Shown here piece after piece: positions 1-12,000 of a DNA stretch of 64,000 nt. The stretch spans positions 11,237,001-11,301,000 of the forward strand of contig CM067530.1 of NCBI GenBank assembly GCA_034509925.1. Reading direction: 5' to 3'. This DNA is from Hirudinaria manillensis. Its lineage: Eukaryota; Annelida; Clitellata; Hirudinida; Hirudinidae. The translations under genes were made by a program, and so were the position numbers. How positions within the stretch are numbered: the stretch's first letter is position 1; each line of letters opens with the position of its first letter. Below the pieces are notes generated by a model. The model worked only from the letters and a program-made list of their open reading frames with translations, made no database searches and was not told the origin of the DNA.

Positions 1-69
1 AACACAAAACTCATATCTCTTCATAGATCAAAAATAAGTGAGTGAAATTCATTAGAAAGTAAATTAGAT

Positions 70-1551
70 TTAGAACTCCGGGATAATATCTTGAAGTTCA
101 TATGAAATTTTTGCTTCTACCAACAAACCCGTACCAGTTTCCACGCCCTCCACGAAAAATGCCATTTCCACTTGGATGGGATCCTCCACTTTTATGGCAA
201 CATCGTCCTTTTGTGAATTGTTGATCGATGACATCGATGATTCTGTCAAACCTGGAATCCCGATCAAGTTGCTTTCTGCACCATGAAGATTTTTTGGCTG
301 CAATTTAAAGTTGCCATGCTCGATGTCTAATTCGGGGAATAGTCTTCTGAAATGAGTCCTTTTCCTTATCGGTCTCTTGTGCTTCAATCTGCCCGCTCCC
401 ATCGATGATGTGTCACTGTCCAGAATGGCATCGTCACAGCTATGGTTGGACCGGAAATCGTCCAAAAGACCCCTAATCGGAGATGTTAGCTTGAGATCTG
501 AAATTTTTATGTTCGATATTCCATCCCGCAGGTTTTCAATGCTGCGGGCGAGTTTTATTTTTGGTGGCTCGATGGGGACACGAATTTTTGTCGGCTTGCT
601 TTTCATCATGGTGACGAGATATGGTCTGAGGGGACTGTGACGGTCCACGCTGTGCATGTACTTGAAGCCTTCTGCGTGGAATTTAAATTTGTCTGTTATG
701 TCGACAGTGTCGTCGAAAAGGCTGATCGATTTCGTAAAACAAATCTCCATCGTGGATTCTCTCCGATTGGAACTGAATTTTTTAGCTATCAGAAACCCAT
801 GGACGCTAATTGACATGAGTTCCTTGAGGTTCTTAAATTCAAATTGCAGTAGATAATCCGCTGACCCACTGACCGCGGGCTTGTTTTTAGTTCTTAATTT
901 TCCAGCTTTCGCTTGGCCGAAGACGATTGCATGCGGATTTCTAACGTATTTTTTAAAATTTGACTGAGACAGGTCACTAAGGTTATCGTAGCTCTTGGAT
1001 AGATCGTTGCGTTGGTGGGGTACATCCTCGGAAACATCTCTCTCTAGCTTTATCAATTTTAGCCTAGAGGGAAACTGTACGTAGTGACTGGCATCTAGTT
1101 TGCTTTTCGATGAGAATTTTGTGAAGAGAAGCGAAACGGCAGTTGCCTGGACAAATATGCCGACAAGACACTGAATGAAGAACAAGGTCACAGCTAACGG
1201 GCATTCGTCTTGTATTTCTGATCTTCCATAACCCATCGTCGATTGTAGGTCGATGGAGAAGAAAAGAGCATCAGGAAAATTGCCCAGTCCCTTGACGCAG
1301 GGTCTGACTGTTTCTAAGCCTTTCACCAAGTTTTCACCAGTTTCTAAGTCTCCGTGTTTGTATGCAATAAGGTACCACATCAGAGCAAATAGCAACCAAG
1401 AACATACATAAAACGAAGCAAAGAGCGAGAAGAAACAAACCCAGTTGCATGAAAGTACTTTGTGGTAAATATCCGACGAAAATAGCGGCCCAGATTTCGA
1501 TCGTTTCACTGCATATTCGCCGTCTTTGGTAATCAGTCGATGGGCCGCCAT
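70..1551 (-). CDS. Inward-rectifier potassium channel (Kir family), divergent
   Basis: Single uninterrupted frame of 493 residues starting at the ATG at 1551-1549. Residues 35-62 and about 118-143 are hydrophobic and fit the two Kir membrane helices. Between them lie a pore helix and the selectivity filter TMGYG (105-109). Cys85 and Cys117 (the DECP motif) match the extracellular cysteine pair conserved in Kir channels. The cytoplasmic domain is recognisable at the segment ending HSPL (Kir: HEIDEHSPL) and at FFVEGVETGTG (Kir: LEGMVEATG). Kir channels are tetramers passing K+ inward at the plasma membrane. Oddities: about 120 extra, low-complexity, basic residues separate those two cytoplasmic motifs. 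The protein stops shortly after the second one, so the usual C-terminal 40 or so residues are absent. The pore-lining TM2 position that is Asp or Asn in most Kirs is Gln135. A further 3' exon outside the window cannot be excluded. The family call is firm; the subfamily is not assigned. Confidence 0.85.
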   Translation of the reverse strand: MAAHRLITKDGEYAVKRSKSGPLFSSDIYHKVLSCNWVCFFSLFASFYVCSWLLFALMWYLIAYKHGDLETGENLVKGLETVRPCVKGLGNFPDALFFSIDLQSTMGYGRSEIQDECPLAVTLFFIQCLVGIFVQATAVSLLFTKFSSKSKLDASHYVQFPSRLKLIKLERDVSEDVPHQRNDLSKSYDNLSDLSQSNFKKYVRNPHAIVFGQAKAGKLRTKNKPAVSGSADYLLQFEFKNLKELMSISVHGFLIAKKFSSNRRESTMEICFTKSISLFDDTVDITDKFKFHAEGFKYMHSVDRHSPLRPYLVTMMKSKPTKIRVPIEPPKIKLARSIENLRDGISNIKISDLKLTSPIRGLLDDFRSNHSCDDAILDSDTSSMGAGRLKHKRPIRKRTHFRRLFPELDIEHGNFKLQPKNLHGAESNLIGIPGLTESSMSSINNSQKDDVAIKVEDPIQVEMAFFVEGVETGTGLLVEAKISYELQDIIPEF

Positions 1552-2567
1552 ATTGACTAACGGACGTTAACGGAAACGGTTTTTTTCTAGATTTTTCGTC
1601 GCAGCTTTTGATCGTAGCTTGATCTGACATCGATTTCCCGAAAGATCGAGTTGATTGACTTAGTAATAGCAACGTACTCAACTGGTGGAAATATCTGCTA
1701 GGCTGTTCTAGGCATTCATTCTATGCAAATTACTGCAAGCTAGAGTGTGAGTAATTTCACATTCAAATTAGGAACTTGACACTCGTTCGGGAAGAGTTAA
1801 CATAATTTCCTGGGAGATTTGATTCCTAGTGAAATTGATATTTAAAGTATTTATTAAGCACCGACGTTTTAATAAATCATTAGAGTGACAATAGCTGAAA
1901 ATAATTCTCACAATAAACAATTTGATGCAAATAAAAGATATCGACACAAAGTCGGGAACTTAATTATTTTAAGATGATTCTAGCCTTTCCAGAAATGACT
2001 CGGTGTAATTGGCAACTCAGTAAAGTGACATATGCAGCAAGATAAATCAGACAGACATTGCAAATATGTCCAAATTTGTCAGTAAATTTGAAGTACTAGG
2101 TAATATCACGTCAAGGTATCAGCCAGATTGTATGAGATATGGTGCAGTTGCTTTCTTAAAGAGAATAGAAACATTAACCAATGTAACTGCTTTAAAAATA
2201 TAAAGATTATAAAGTAAGTTTGGCAAAAAACCTAATGATGTTAGATGTGACTAAACAAAATGAGGACATGACTCATGTTTTGAGATGAAATGATCTTTGG
2301 CCAGGCATTCAACAAGAAAATAATCTTCAAAAATACTTACATTCATCTTAACCCAGAACATGACACCACAGCCATTAATTATCTAAATAAGTAACTCTAG
2401 GAAGTGAGTGGTACCCATGATGATGATGATGATGATGCAGAATGCAGCATTTGCAATGGCCAATACTGAACAATTTCAAGACATTTCAGAGGTAAACCTG
2501 TAGGCACCTTCTCGTGTTTGGTTATAGTCCTGCAATACGATCGAACAAAGCAGCTGCTCTAAAGGGA
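1552..2567. other. Intergenic DNA between the Kir gene and the LysM gene
   Basis: AT-rich sequence with no coding frame I can support. It contains the presumed promoter and 5' leader of the minus-strand Kir gene and, at its right end, the 3' flank of the LysM gene. A short GAT repeat lies at 2418-2437. Confidence 0.5.
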
Positions 2568-5080
2568 TCACAACTGGAAAATCTCATTCTCCAGTTTCTC
2601 AAATCTTTCCAGAATCTTGGCCTCGCTCGAACCGTCTGGATTTCTGTAGAACTTCATCGTAGGCTCTCGGAGGCTGTTCTTTGCCGATTTCCTCTGCGAC
2701 TTCGAGATCGGCTTCTGGGATCTTTGTTCGACCTCATCGATCCTATAAAATGGCCGGATGTTAGTGATGTGAATAAAGATGATTAAATAGGGATAACAAT
2801 CTCTAAAACCGGTTGCCTTGGCAGAGTAATTTTAAACAGGAAATCAATTGAACTGTCCTGGAGTGGTTAAAGCAGGTGGGGAATATGAATATGTCAAGAA
2901 ATATATTTTTGTGTTATCGGGTCTGGATGATATGTTTTTCTCTATCAATTTTCTAGACTTTTGTTCAGTTGTATCGACCCCCAAATTAATGATTAACTCA
3001 AGGCACAGAAGTTTGGTAAAGCTCTGTATTACAAAAATTTGAGGAAAGATTTGAAGCAAAATCGACAAGGTTCCATGAAAACGGTAACCGCAATGCAAGA
3101 AAGATCGAGTCCCAGAGAATCGAATACATCTTTGTTGTGTCATTAGAAACAAAACAACAACAGAAAGGAGCGTGGCCAATCAAGTGGAGCAAACGTGTGT
3201 CTCAGGATGATGGCCTGGCATCAAGTCAAAAAAGTAAAGTCCTACAACATCAGATGCTAGAAATTTTAACTGCTACATTTGAAATTTGGGTTCTGTGGAA
3301 ATTATTATAAATAGTTTCAGCTTTCAAAAGTTGTGAGATTTTGCGCTTCCGATACAATCAGCTGCAGATGGAACTTAATCTAATTTTGCTGACAAAACTC
3401 AACAATTTGAAAATGACCGACAGATTTGAAAGAATATGAGATATTTGCTAAAAGTGTCACTAATTGCAACATTTCAAAAAGTAAAGTTGTAAAATTATTT
3501 TCAAATTCATTCATGAATCAATAGGTGTAAACCATCCAAAAATATATTCTAGGAACATTTTTTCACATGCAAATATAAAAGTCAAACAAAGCATTGGTGA
3601 GACACTGGAATGGGAAAATTAAGGTGGGCACTAAACTCACTTAAGAAGCATTTTTGTTGCAAAATATACTCATGCATCACTTTGAAAGCATCATCATCAT
3701 CATCATGAATGTTTAAACTTAGATTGTTGAACTTTTCATAAAAATAATTTCCTTTACATAAATGACCATGCATTTAAAGGCTCTTTTGTAACTAAGTAGT
3801 TGAACAAAGACGACCAGAAGACATTATGCCAAACAAACAAAACATTGTATGCTATTGTCGAGCATGCTGTTAATTTTAATTTGTGGAAATTATGTGAAAA
3901 GTCATTAGGTTCTAAAAAGCCAACAAAATGAGCAGAAATGAACTGAATGCGTTCAAGTCAGTTTCATGCCGTTTTCATTTTAAAAGATCCGGCGTACTTT
4001 GAGGAATCGTTTCGTCTCCCTAATCTGAAAAGAAACATTGCTCTGTTGAAATAACCAGAGAACTTTCTGGTTATAATGCTGATAAAATGTCGTTTTTGCC
4101 ATTTTATTTGAATTTTTTTTCCCACTGTGCAGTGGGATTTGATATTAACTCATATTCAAAAAAATTCTGAACTTAAAGATACTGAGAACCAAGAAAAAGG
4201 ATGGAAATTCCTTAGTTCCTAGAACAGAATACAAGCATTGACCTCAAAGATAGCCACTTGATGGGCATCACTTTGAAATATTAAACCCTCACTTTTTCAA
4301 TAAATAGAATTAATTTTTTAGAAGATAAAAGATGAATTTAAAAAAATATAAATCTGACAAAACTTCAAATACAACTCAACCTTGACTCATTTTCAAGCCT
4401 TTCCAGGTTGGACTTTATCTTGGAGATGGAAGAATCGAATTTTGAGAAGTAATCATCTGTCGTTATTTGCTTCCTGTCGTCTACTGCCGGCTCTACATTG
4501 TTTGTGGGGTTATTCCTGACAAGCAGGGGAGATGTAATCTGGTGTTTTTGGTCTGAAGGTTTGGATCCTTGTGAGTTGACTTTTTTTAGTTTTGGGATAC
4601 ACTTTAATGCTTCTGCTCTGCTTAGAAGGTCACCCTCAAAGTCAGGAGGCAGATTATCAGGGTTGTGGATTGGCACAAGAAGTGAATCATAGACAAATAT
4701 GCTGTCATCCCAGAGCTTGTTGACTTGTTTTATTATTGAGGTCTGAAACAGAATAGGTACATACAGCACTGATTGGACGTTTTCTATAACGTATTACATT
4801 CTTACGTAAAAAAAAGATGCAGGGCACAAAACAACATTGCAAACGAAATCAACAGAAAATAATAAAAGAGTACCTTAAGGCCATATTTTAAAGCTATTGA
4901 ATTCAGTGTATCCCTTTCTTTAATGAAGTGGCGGACAAAACATTCAAAAGTTTCTGTTGGAAGTGGTTTGGAAATCAAGTCTGAAGTACCATATTTTGGA
5001 ACGCGCTTTACGTTAAAAATCGTTTTTTCTTCATCTACATTGTCTACTCCTCGCACGTACCGAGCCCCAAACTCTGCCAT
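2568..5080 (-). CDS. LysM-domain protein (LYSMD1/2 type)
   Basis: Three-exon model on the minus strand: 5080-4874, 4742-4387 and 2742-2568, giving 245 residues. Exon 1 starts with MAEFGARYVRG and ends inside the LysM domain (about residues 51-94: HFIKERDTLNSIALKYGLK, then NKLWDDS and LLVPI). This is the cytosolic eukaryotic LYSMD1/2 form, with no signal peptide and no membrane segment. A later YFSKFDSSI segment matches the conserved DFLQRLD region of LYSMD2. The exon 1/2 junction is CTTAAG|GTAC to TTTCAG|ACC. If the second intron is not removed, the frame ends at 4365 with SRLSCI. I prefer splicing at AATGA|GTCAAG to a last exon at 2742, because phase 2 matches and that exon ends LENEIFQL, resembling the DEIFKL end of LYSMD1. 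Molecular function in this family is poorly known. The first two exons are secure; the third is inferred. Confidence 0.75.
2743..4386. other. Intron 2 of the LysM gene (inferred)
   Basis: A 1.6 kb AT-rich stretch with no supported exon. It holds a short CAT repeat near 3690-3707 and otherwise no structure I recognise. Confidence 0.4.
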
Positions 5081-5842
5081 GTTTTGCGTAGGTCCCCTTT
5101 TAATTCGAAAGTTTTACGAAAACAAAAAACACCCACGTCGGTCTAATGTGACCAAAAATGGAAACATCATACATTTTTGAACTTGTTAAAATATTTATTA
5201 ATATCCACCTTTAAGAAAGTCAGTTTCATTTAGCAATATTTGGTTTATTAGGATTAGGAAAGGAAGATGTTAACGAAGTGGTCTGCTCCCACTATTCGTT
5301 GAGTGAAGGTTTAATTAAAAGTTATATTATTTGTAGCAGATCTTAACCATGTAAATAAAAATTGCCCGGCAAACGATTAGATCGTATGATTTACTACCCC
5401 GACATACTAACCGAATTGCTAAAATAGCTGATGCATGACTAGCCCTTGAGCGAGGAAGGATTTTTATCGGAAAAATTCTGAACTTAACTTCCTTAACCAC
5501 GACTCAGGAAGCTCATCTATTTCTGACTGCATAATTGTTGGTTGGTTAGGTGAATTATCTTCATAAACGCACTTTCTTCCCACATCTTCCCGTACAATTT
5601 CTCACGGTAGCAATCGCGATCCATTCACCGTGATGCAGGTAGCTTATGATACAAGCGCATCCTATATACGTGACATAACTTTAGGAAATCATAAGAAATA
5701 AATAACGACTGCCCGCACTAAAACCCGTATCTTGCTCAAGTTTGTATTTTTTTTATTCAGTTTTCCATAATTAAGAGTAGACACATCCTAATGTAATCTT
5801 GATTCTCACAACAAAATAACTGTTCGAATATTAGAAAATAAA
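5081..5842. other. Intergenic DNA between the LysM and TRIM-like genes
   Basis: AT-rich, with no open frame worth calling. It holds the upstream region of the LysM gene and the 3' flank of the RING/NHL gene (both minus strand). AATAAA in minus orientation is seen just after the NHL stop codon. Confidence 0.5.
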
Positions 5843-7651
5843 TCAAATTATCTTATGCACAGATATGAGGCCACTTTCACAGGCCAATGCCAAATGAGAA
5901 TCTGAGGAAACATCAATGCATTTCACCCCCATGACATCATCACCACTGAGGACTTCTTCTACAAATCTCCCATCCCTAGGGTCCAACTTCATGATACAAC
6001 CCCTTCCCCCATCAGCCACTAAAGCAGAACCACTACTCAACACAGAAACATCTTGGAGGTTCCAAGGACCTTGATTCGGAGATGAAGAAACTTTCTGGAT
6101 GAATTGTCCATTAAAATCATAAATTTGTAGATCTTCATTATCAGCTACCAGTATCTGATTCCTGCAGTAGTCAACAGAAATTCGCTGAGGTCTGGAAAAG
6201 ATAGAAGAATGCCGGCCGCCTACAGTCCATACGGATGTACCTGTCATGTCGACCAGCTGTAGGCTTTTGTGGAACTGGTCAGTTACAAGAAAGCTGCCTT
6301 CATTATGATCATAGTAACTGAGTCCACTCGGTAAATCAAAAATTCTAGACATTGGATAACTAAATTGTTTGGCATGTACATCAAAAACTGTTATTTTTCT
6401 ACTATGTTCATCTATCATGGCCAAATTGGGCTTCTTTTCTGATGCATCCCAGAGTGTTCCCCTATCTATCCTTGTCAGAGATCTAGGAAGGAAGTCATCT
6501 CTTTTAGCTATTTGGGTGTATGGTTTTTCTGACCTATATTTAACATAGAAACCCAGAAGGGTACCATTTTGTTGTTCAGTTACTACAAAACTTCCACTGT
6601 CAGGCCAGAAGCACAATCCAAGTGGCAAAGAAGAACCTTTGGAAACATCTTTAAGTCTATATGACCACTTTTTTTGCCCAAACAGTGGAAGTATGTCTGA
6701 CTCAGAGCTGTTGATTGGTTCATCACTCACATGAAAATCTTCAGAGGTTTCCATGATAGTAAATGTCTCAATAGCCCGTGTTTTAAGTTTATATTTTTTC
6801 AAAAGAGGTCCAGAAGTTGGCGAATCATTTGAGGACAAGTCTATCTTTTTAACTCTTTGACAACATTTTTTGTAGCTACCAGAAAATCCCTTGACCTTCC
6901 AAAAATTATCAATACCTTTGGCTAAATTACTAGCATTTTCATTTAAAAATTTGTAGTAGTTTAGCTCAGTAATGATTGTTGACTCAAACTCATTTCTCAT
7001 TTTCCATATGTTGTGAAGCAATGAGTTGGCTTCTTTCTTTATTTTGTTGACTAGAGTGTTAGTGATGCATTCAACCTGTGCCTGCAAGCTACTGAAATGT
7101 TCCATCTTGACCTTGTGCAATTTCTTCAACTTATTTATTATTATGGAAAATCTGCCTTGACATATCTTTAATAATTTAACGGTTTCTTCAGCATCTGAAA
7201 TGGCTTCTGCATTACTTGACAGATTATCTCCTTTCCTGGCTCCTGACAAAATAACATGTGAACAATTAGACAATTATTTGTGAAGATAATACTTCAGTAA
7301 GTTTAAAAGTATGAAGAATAAAACAGAAGAAATCAGAAATGCTTGTCTGAAAAATCACTACAATCAGAGGCTGTAACTGAACCTTTATTTGATTCATATC
7401 ACGTTTAATTTCAAATAACCTCGTACGACGTCCCCTCGAAATGTTTCATCGCAGTTAGGACACGTAAGAATTGCAACTGTTTGGTCATTAGTATCTGAGC
7501 CGCGATTTTTATTCTCCAGGTGCTTTCTTGTTACTTCTACGAATTCTTCAAGGCACGGTTGGCAAAAACAGTCAAAACAAGTTGGGATTGTTGCCGGTTC
7601 CTCCACAAATCCTCCACAAATGGTGCAAAAATACTTTCGTTCTGCGGTCAT
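5843..7651 (-). CDS. TRIM-like E3 ligase: RING, coiled coil, NHL repeats
   Basis: Two exons, 7651-7420 and 7242-5843, phase 1 at the junction (CGAG|GTTATT to TTGTCAG|GAGCC), giving 543 residues. Residues 9-67 form a RING finger: Cys9, Cys12, Cys25, Cys30, Cys33, Cys64 and Cys67, with a loop of about 30 residues before the last pair. The usual zinc-binding His is Asp27, with an extra Cys28 beside it. Residues about 90-200 are rich in Lys, Glu and Leu and look coiled-coil. From about residue 290 to the end are NHL-type beta-propeller repeats, with blades such as LPSGLSYY, RPQRISVDY and LQDVSVLSSGSALVADGG. No B-box is visible, which is unusual for a full TRIM-NHL protein. Family members are ubiquitin ligases or RNA-binding regulators. 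RNA binding or substrate here is not known. Confidence 0.85.
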
Positions 7652-9048
7652 AGTCCCCGACTGGATTTATATCAAAAGAATAAAATAGAATCTATTGCAA
7701 AGTCTCTAGCTCTTAATATTGATTTTTATACTCATGAATTAATTAATATTAAAAATGTGACTGACAACGTGTTATAAGAAAGCATCTACAAAGAATTACA
7801 TTTCCTCCGTTAGAGGCGATACCGAAATGTTCTTCAAAAGGCATCAACCAACTTTCACTTTTAAAGACAAATAATATACAGAATGTTTATAGCTCTAGTA
7901 AAAATAAATTACATCCCCCACTTAGTATTAACCATGCTTACTTTTAAATTACAATATCACCTTTGGAGCAACTTTCTCTTTGGAAGTCCAAGAATTATGC
8001 TTGAATATAGTCGAGTCGATGTCAATAATAGGCGAATTATTGACTTCATTCACGTTTAATAATTATGTCTAACAGTTCAACATTCAAACGTCACTCGATT
8101 AATTAATTATCACGTGTTACATTGACTTCAGCAGCAGTTTAGTCATCAGACAGACTTGGCCTTTTACAATTGTGTCCCTAATAATTGCTCTGCTGTCAGT
8201 TTTACAGTAAACCATCCGTATCGACTTTCCTTTTTAATGCGTGTAGATTAACAGCTTGAGGTTTTAAATATAGACGCTAGCACCCAATGAATGAACTATC
8301 GGAAATAATTGTTTTGATGCTCTAAGTTTACTTTGACATTTACGTACTAAATACATTTCTTTTTGGAGTGTGCCTCGTGCATTTCAGAACCACTTATTTG
8401 AGTGTTTTAAGGTTATTCGTGATTGAATCAATCCTCTTCATGTAACACGAGATTATAGTCAATTTAGTCATTGCTTAACATAAATTTATAATTTAAAATG
8501 AAGTAAACAAATTTTATTATGATGCTTAGTTGAAGCCCTTTTCCCATAGTTTCGATTAAAAAAAAATTGATGTGATTAAAATGTTGAATGTTAAAATATT
8601 TAATTCATTCACCAGACCTCATTATGTAACAAAAAATTCGGAATATACCTAATGTTCACAAAATATTAAGTTAATATATAAGTCGTTTAACTTTGTTTTC
8701 GAAACATTTTCTTGCCAATAAATATTAACGTTATAAAAACAATTATTGCTTAAAGTTTGACTCTACTTTTAGAATGTTAATTATGAATCGCAATAAATCA
8801 ACCAATAGGAAATAGTGAAAGTAGGTTAAATGTTTGATTGGACTCCTGTCGATGTATCTGTGTTCCTGCTGGGAGGCAATTCTTGACGTTTATTTTAGTT
8901 TTGCAATTGTTTTATGTCGGTCATCCGAACTGCAGTGAATACTGTTTATAGAGTTTGTTTGGCCAATGTCAATCGGTTGATGCAAAATTCGACCGAGTGG
9001 CTTGAAGCATTTTTTCCATACTCAAAGATGAAAATTTAATCTTGGGAC
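7652..9048. other. Divergent intergenic region
   Basis: AT-rich DNA between the start of the minus-strand TRIM-like gene and the start of the plus-strand disordered-protein gene, so it probably holds both promoters. I see no repeats or coding frame that stand out. Confidence 0.5.
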
Positions 9049-12000
9049 ATGGAAAACGCAGAAACGATTATTGCTGCGCAAGATTCTACGCTGGATCAAT
9101 ACGATGAGGCGTGCAAATACAAGTCAAACTTGAAGAGAAGTATTAGCATCAGATCTGAGCAAAATTACGATACCCCAAGACTTTCTGTACGTGGCCAGGT
9201 AAACCAGGTAATCAACAAGCGGGTTCATTTCAGAGAAACCATAGAAGTGTTCTCAGATGGGGAAGAAACCATTTCGATTCCCCTCAACGACGATTTCACA
9301 ACTCTCCCGTCTCTCCGTTCTCCCCTCAAGAGAATCATCGGAAGAAGGCAGAGATTTCCTCACAGGTACCTCCAGACCAACGAGGATCTGTACATGACTG
9401 GAGAGCTGTACAGCAACGTGCCAATCATAGTCATGAAGAAAAATGTCAACTCCACTTCCATAGATCTCGTGGCACCTTTGGCCACGATGGACGAGATGGA
9501 TCTCTTCGACGGATTTGACGACGAAGACGACAGAGCGACGAGCGAGTGGATCGACGACGTCGACGATCCCAACGACTATTATTTCTGCGGAAGTGACGAC
9601 CTCTCTGCCGAGAGCGATTCCGACGAAGTGGACGAAGTCATGGGAATGCTGCTGAGGGAAAAATGCTTGTCGGACGAGGAAGACGCGGGGCTATCTTCCT
9701 CCAACGAGGAGCGAGCGGAAGACGAGGACGAAGTGTCCGTGGACATCGTCAAGAAGATAATCAGGGCCGAAGACTTCTTTAACGAGGCCAGCATAGAAGA
9801 AATCGAGAGCAGCTCCAGTACCGACAGCGTTGCCGATTCGGAACATCTGAATGGCACGCAGTGCTTCGACGAGGCCAGCAATACGATGGATGCCATACCC
9901 GAGGAACATTTTCAAGCCTCTCATGAACTTTTGGACGATCTCCAGGCTGTGGGAGTTGAATGCCACGAGAGCGAGGATAACTTAGATTTAGAACTACAAA
10001 GTTACAAAGTCGAGGAACCGAGAAGTCCGGACGACGGTGAATTAGGAGATTCTAAACCGTGGACGACCTCGGAAACTGCCGAGCTGCCCATCTGTCGTCC
10101 CGTGCCTTCCTTGATTCCTACTAGTCGAGTCTGCAGAGAGGAGGAATTTAAGGTCGGTCCAGCTCTTGTCGTCCGTTCGAAAAGTACCGACTTCAAAGGA
10201 ACGAGCGACGGCAGTCCGTCCGAGCTGCGCATGAAGGTGAATTCCATGGTCGACTCTGGATTTGCATCTCTCGAGATGTCAGATTTGGAATCGAAGTTTG
10301 CAACGTCACCGGGCGAGGACGACTTTCAGAAGCTGACGACGAACGTCCCGCCGATTTCGACCGATCCTCGGTTCGGTCGCCGAGCTCTCGGGGCAACGGA
10401 TTCTCGGGATGACAAATTTGTTTGCAGTCCAGAAAGCGATGCATCTTTTCCGAACGTCCCTCTCGATTCTCGGACGAAGCCGAGCTCCGAACCGAAGGGA
10501 ATCCCGGTCGTGGCTTTAGAGGGGAGTCCGTCCGCGTCGAATGCCGTCGAAATGAAAAGTCTGCCGAACGATTTCTTTACGAGAACTTCCGAACCGAGGG
10601 ATAAAAGAGGAACGAACGAAGCCGAGAAAGCAACGTCTCAGCTCTCTCTTTTTCTGAATCTTCCCTTGAATTGCAAGGTGAGTCTCCTTCCGATTCTCAC
10701 CTGGATCTCCAGTCGGCCGGAATGAGGTTCGGTTCACGTACGTCCGTCAGTCCCTCCATTCCGAGTCAACGAGCGACGCGTCCTGTCGGTAAACTCAGGT
10801 CTTTGGAGATATTCGATGACTGCTTGTTTTTTTTGCTTTTGAATGTTTATTTCAGTGTCGGGTGTTTCTTTTCCTGATGGTGATGATAATCATTTTTGAA
10901 AGATGTTTCTGTCCGACCTTTTTCTTGATTTCTGTCTTTAAACTACGTTCAATGGCTCCTTTTGAATAGCCAGTAAAAAAAAAATTGCACAAGGAAGTTA
11001 ACTATCAAATGGAATGCAGAATTTCTTCTCCAAGCCTCCAGTTGCTTGTAAAAGCAACCTCCAGTTGCTTCAAATAATTATGTTTGGATTTCAATTTGAA
11101 GGCGCAGGTACAAAAACTGAAGAGTCCTTTGATGCAATAAATTGTTGGCATCCAACGTTTCTTTAGAGGAAGCAACTGTTGAAGTTTGTCGTCTGCTCGC
11201 TTTTTTGCATACGTTTTACATTTTCGTTGTTTTCTAAATTTCATCAGGATTCTCAAACGTTTTTCTTTCCTTCGTCCGCATCTTTTATTCCATTTTGAAT
11301 GTTTTTTTTTTAAATCACTTTCCTTTCCCTAAATAGGTTTCCCATTTGTAGTTGGTGCTTAACATTCTCTGCAGACTTGATTTTGCATCTTTGCAATCTA
11401 CCCTCACAATATCATAATCGCTGTCAGATCATTGTCATTATTATCATTTATTAAACGTGATCTTTACTGGGTTGGTATTCGTTGTTCACGTTCAATTGTT
11501 CATGGCGGGTGCGTTTGTTTGTGTGCTTTAATTATGTAGCATCATTATACATAAACAATTGGCCCTTTCTGTCTGTCTGTCATTCTGCTTTTTGTTCTTG
11601 AAAACAGAAGCCATGCCAGTGAACATGAACACAAACGCTTGTTTATAAAACTTTGAAGGCTATTTAGATTGATATCATGCATCCTTTGTTATCGTGTATT
11701 GCATCCATTAAGCAAAAAGCTCCTTCATTGTTTCCCGACGTTTGTCGCATTTCGTCATTTACTTGCTAGTCAAATACGACGGAAGAACTTTGTTGCTTAC
11801 TTCTGATATTATCCCCGTCTGGCCATCTTGCTTTGTTAACGAATCGCTTCGTTAGCTTCCGAGCTTTGGTTTTGCTTTTGGGCCGACTTTAAGGACTTTG
11901 TTTTCCAGGGAGATTGCGTTCTATTCTGATTCTATTCTAGTCTTCAGGTGGTCTTAGAAATCGGTGTTTAGCCATTCGAAGTTATTTCGCACTTCGTTCG

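Noticed and set aside
1334-1681. 115-residue minus-strand frame over the Kir start
   Set aside because: Overlaps the Kir transmembrane coding region in another frame and has no family features.
9360-9966. Ser-rich frames antisense to the acidic exon
   Set aside because: Mirror images of the Asp/Glu codons on the plus strand.
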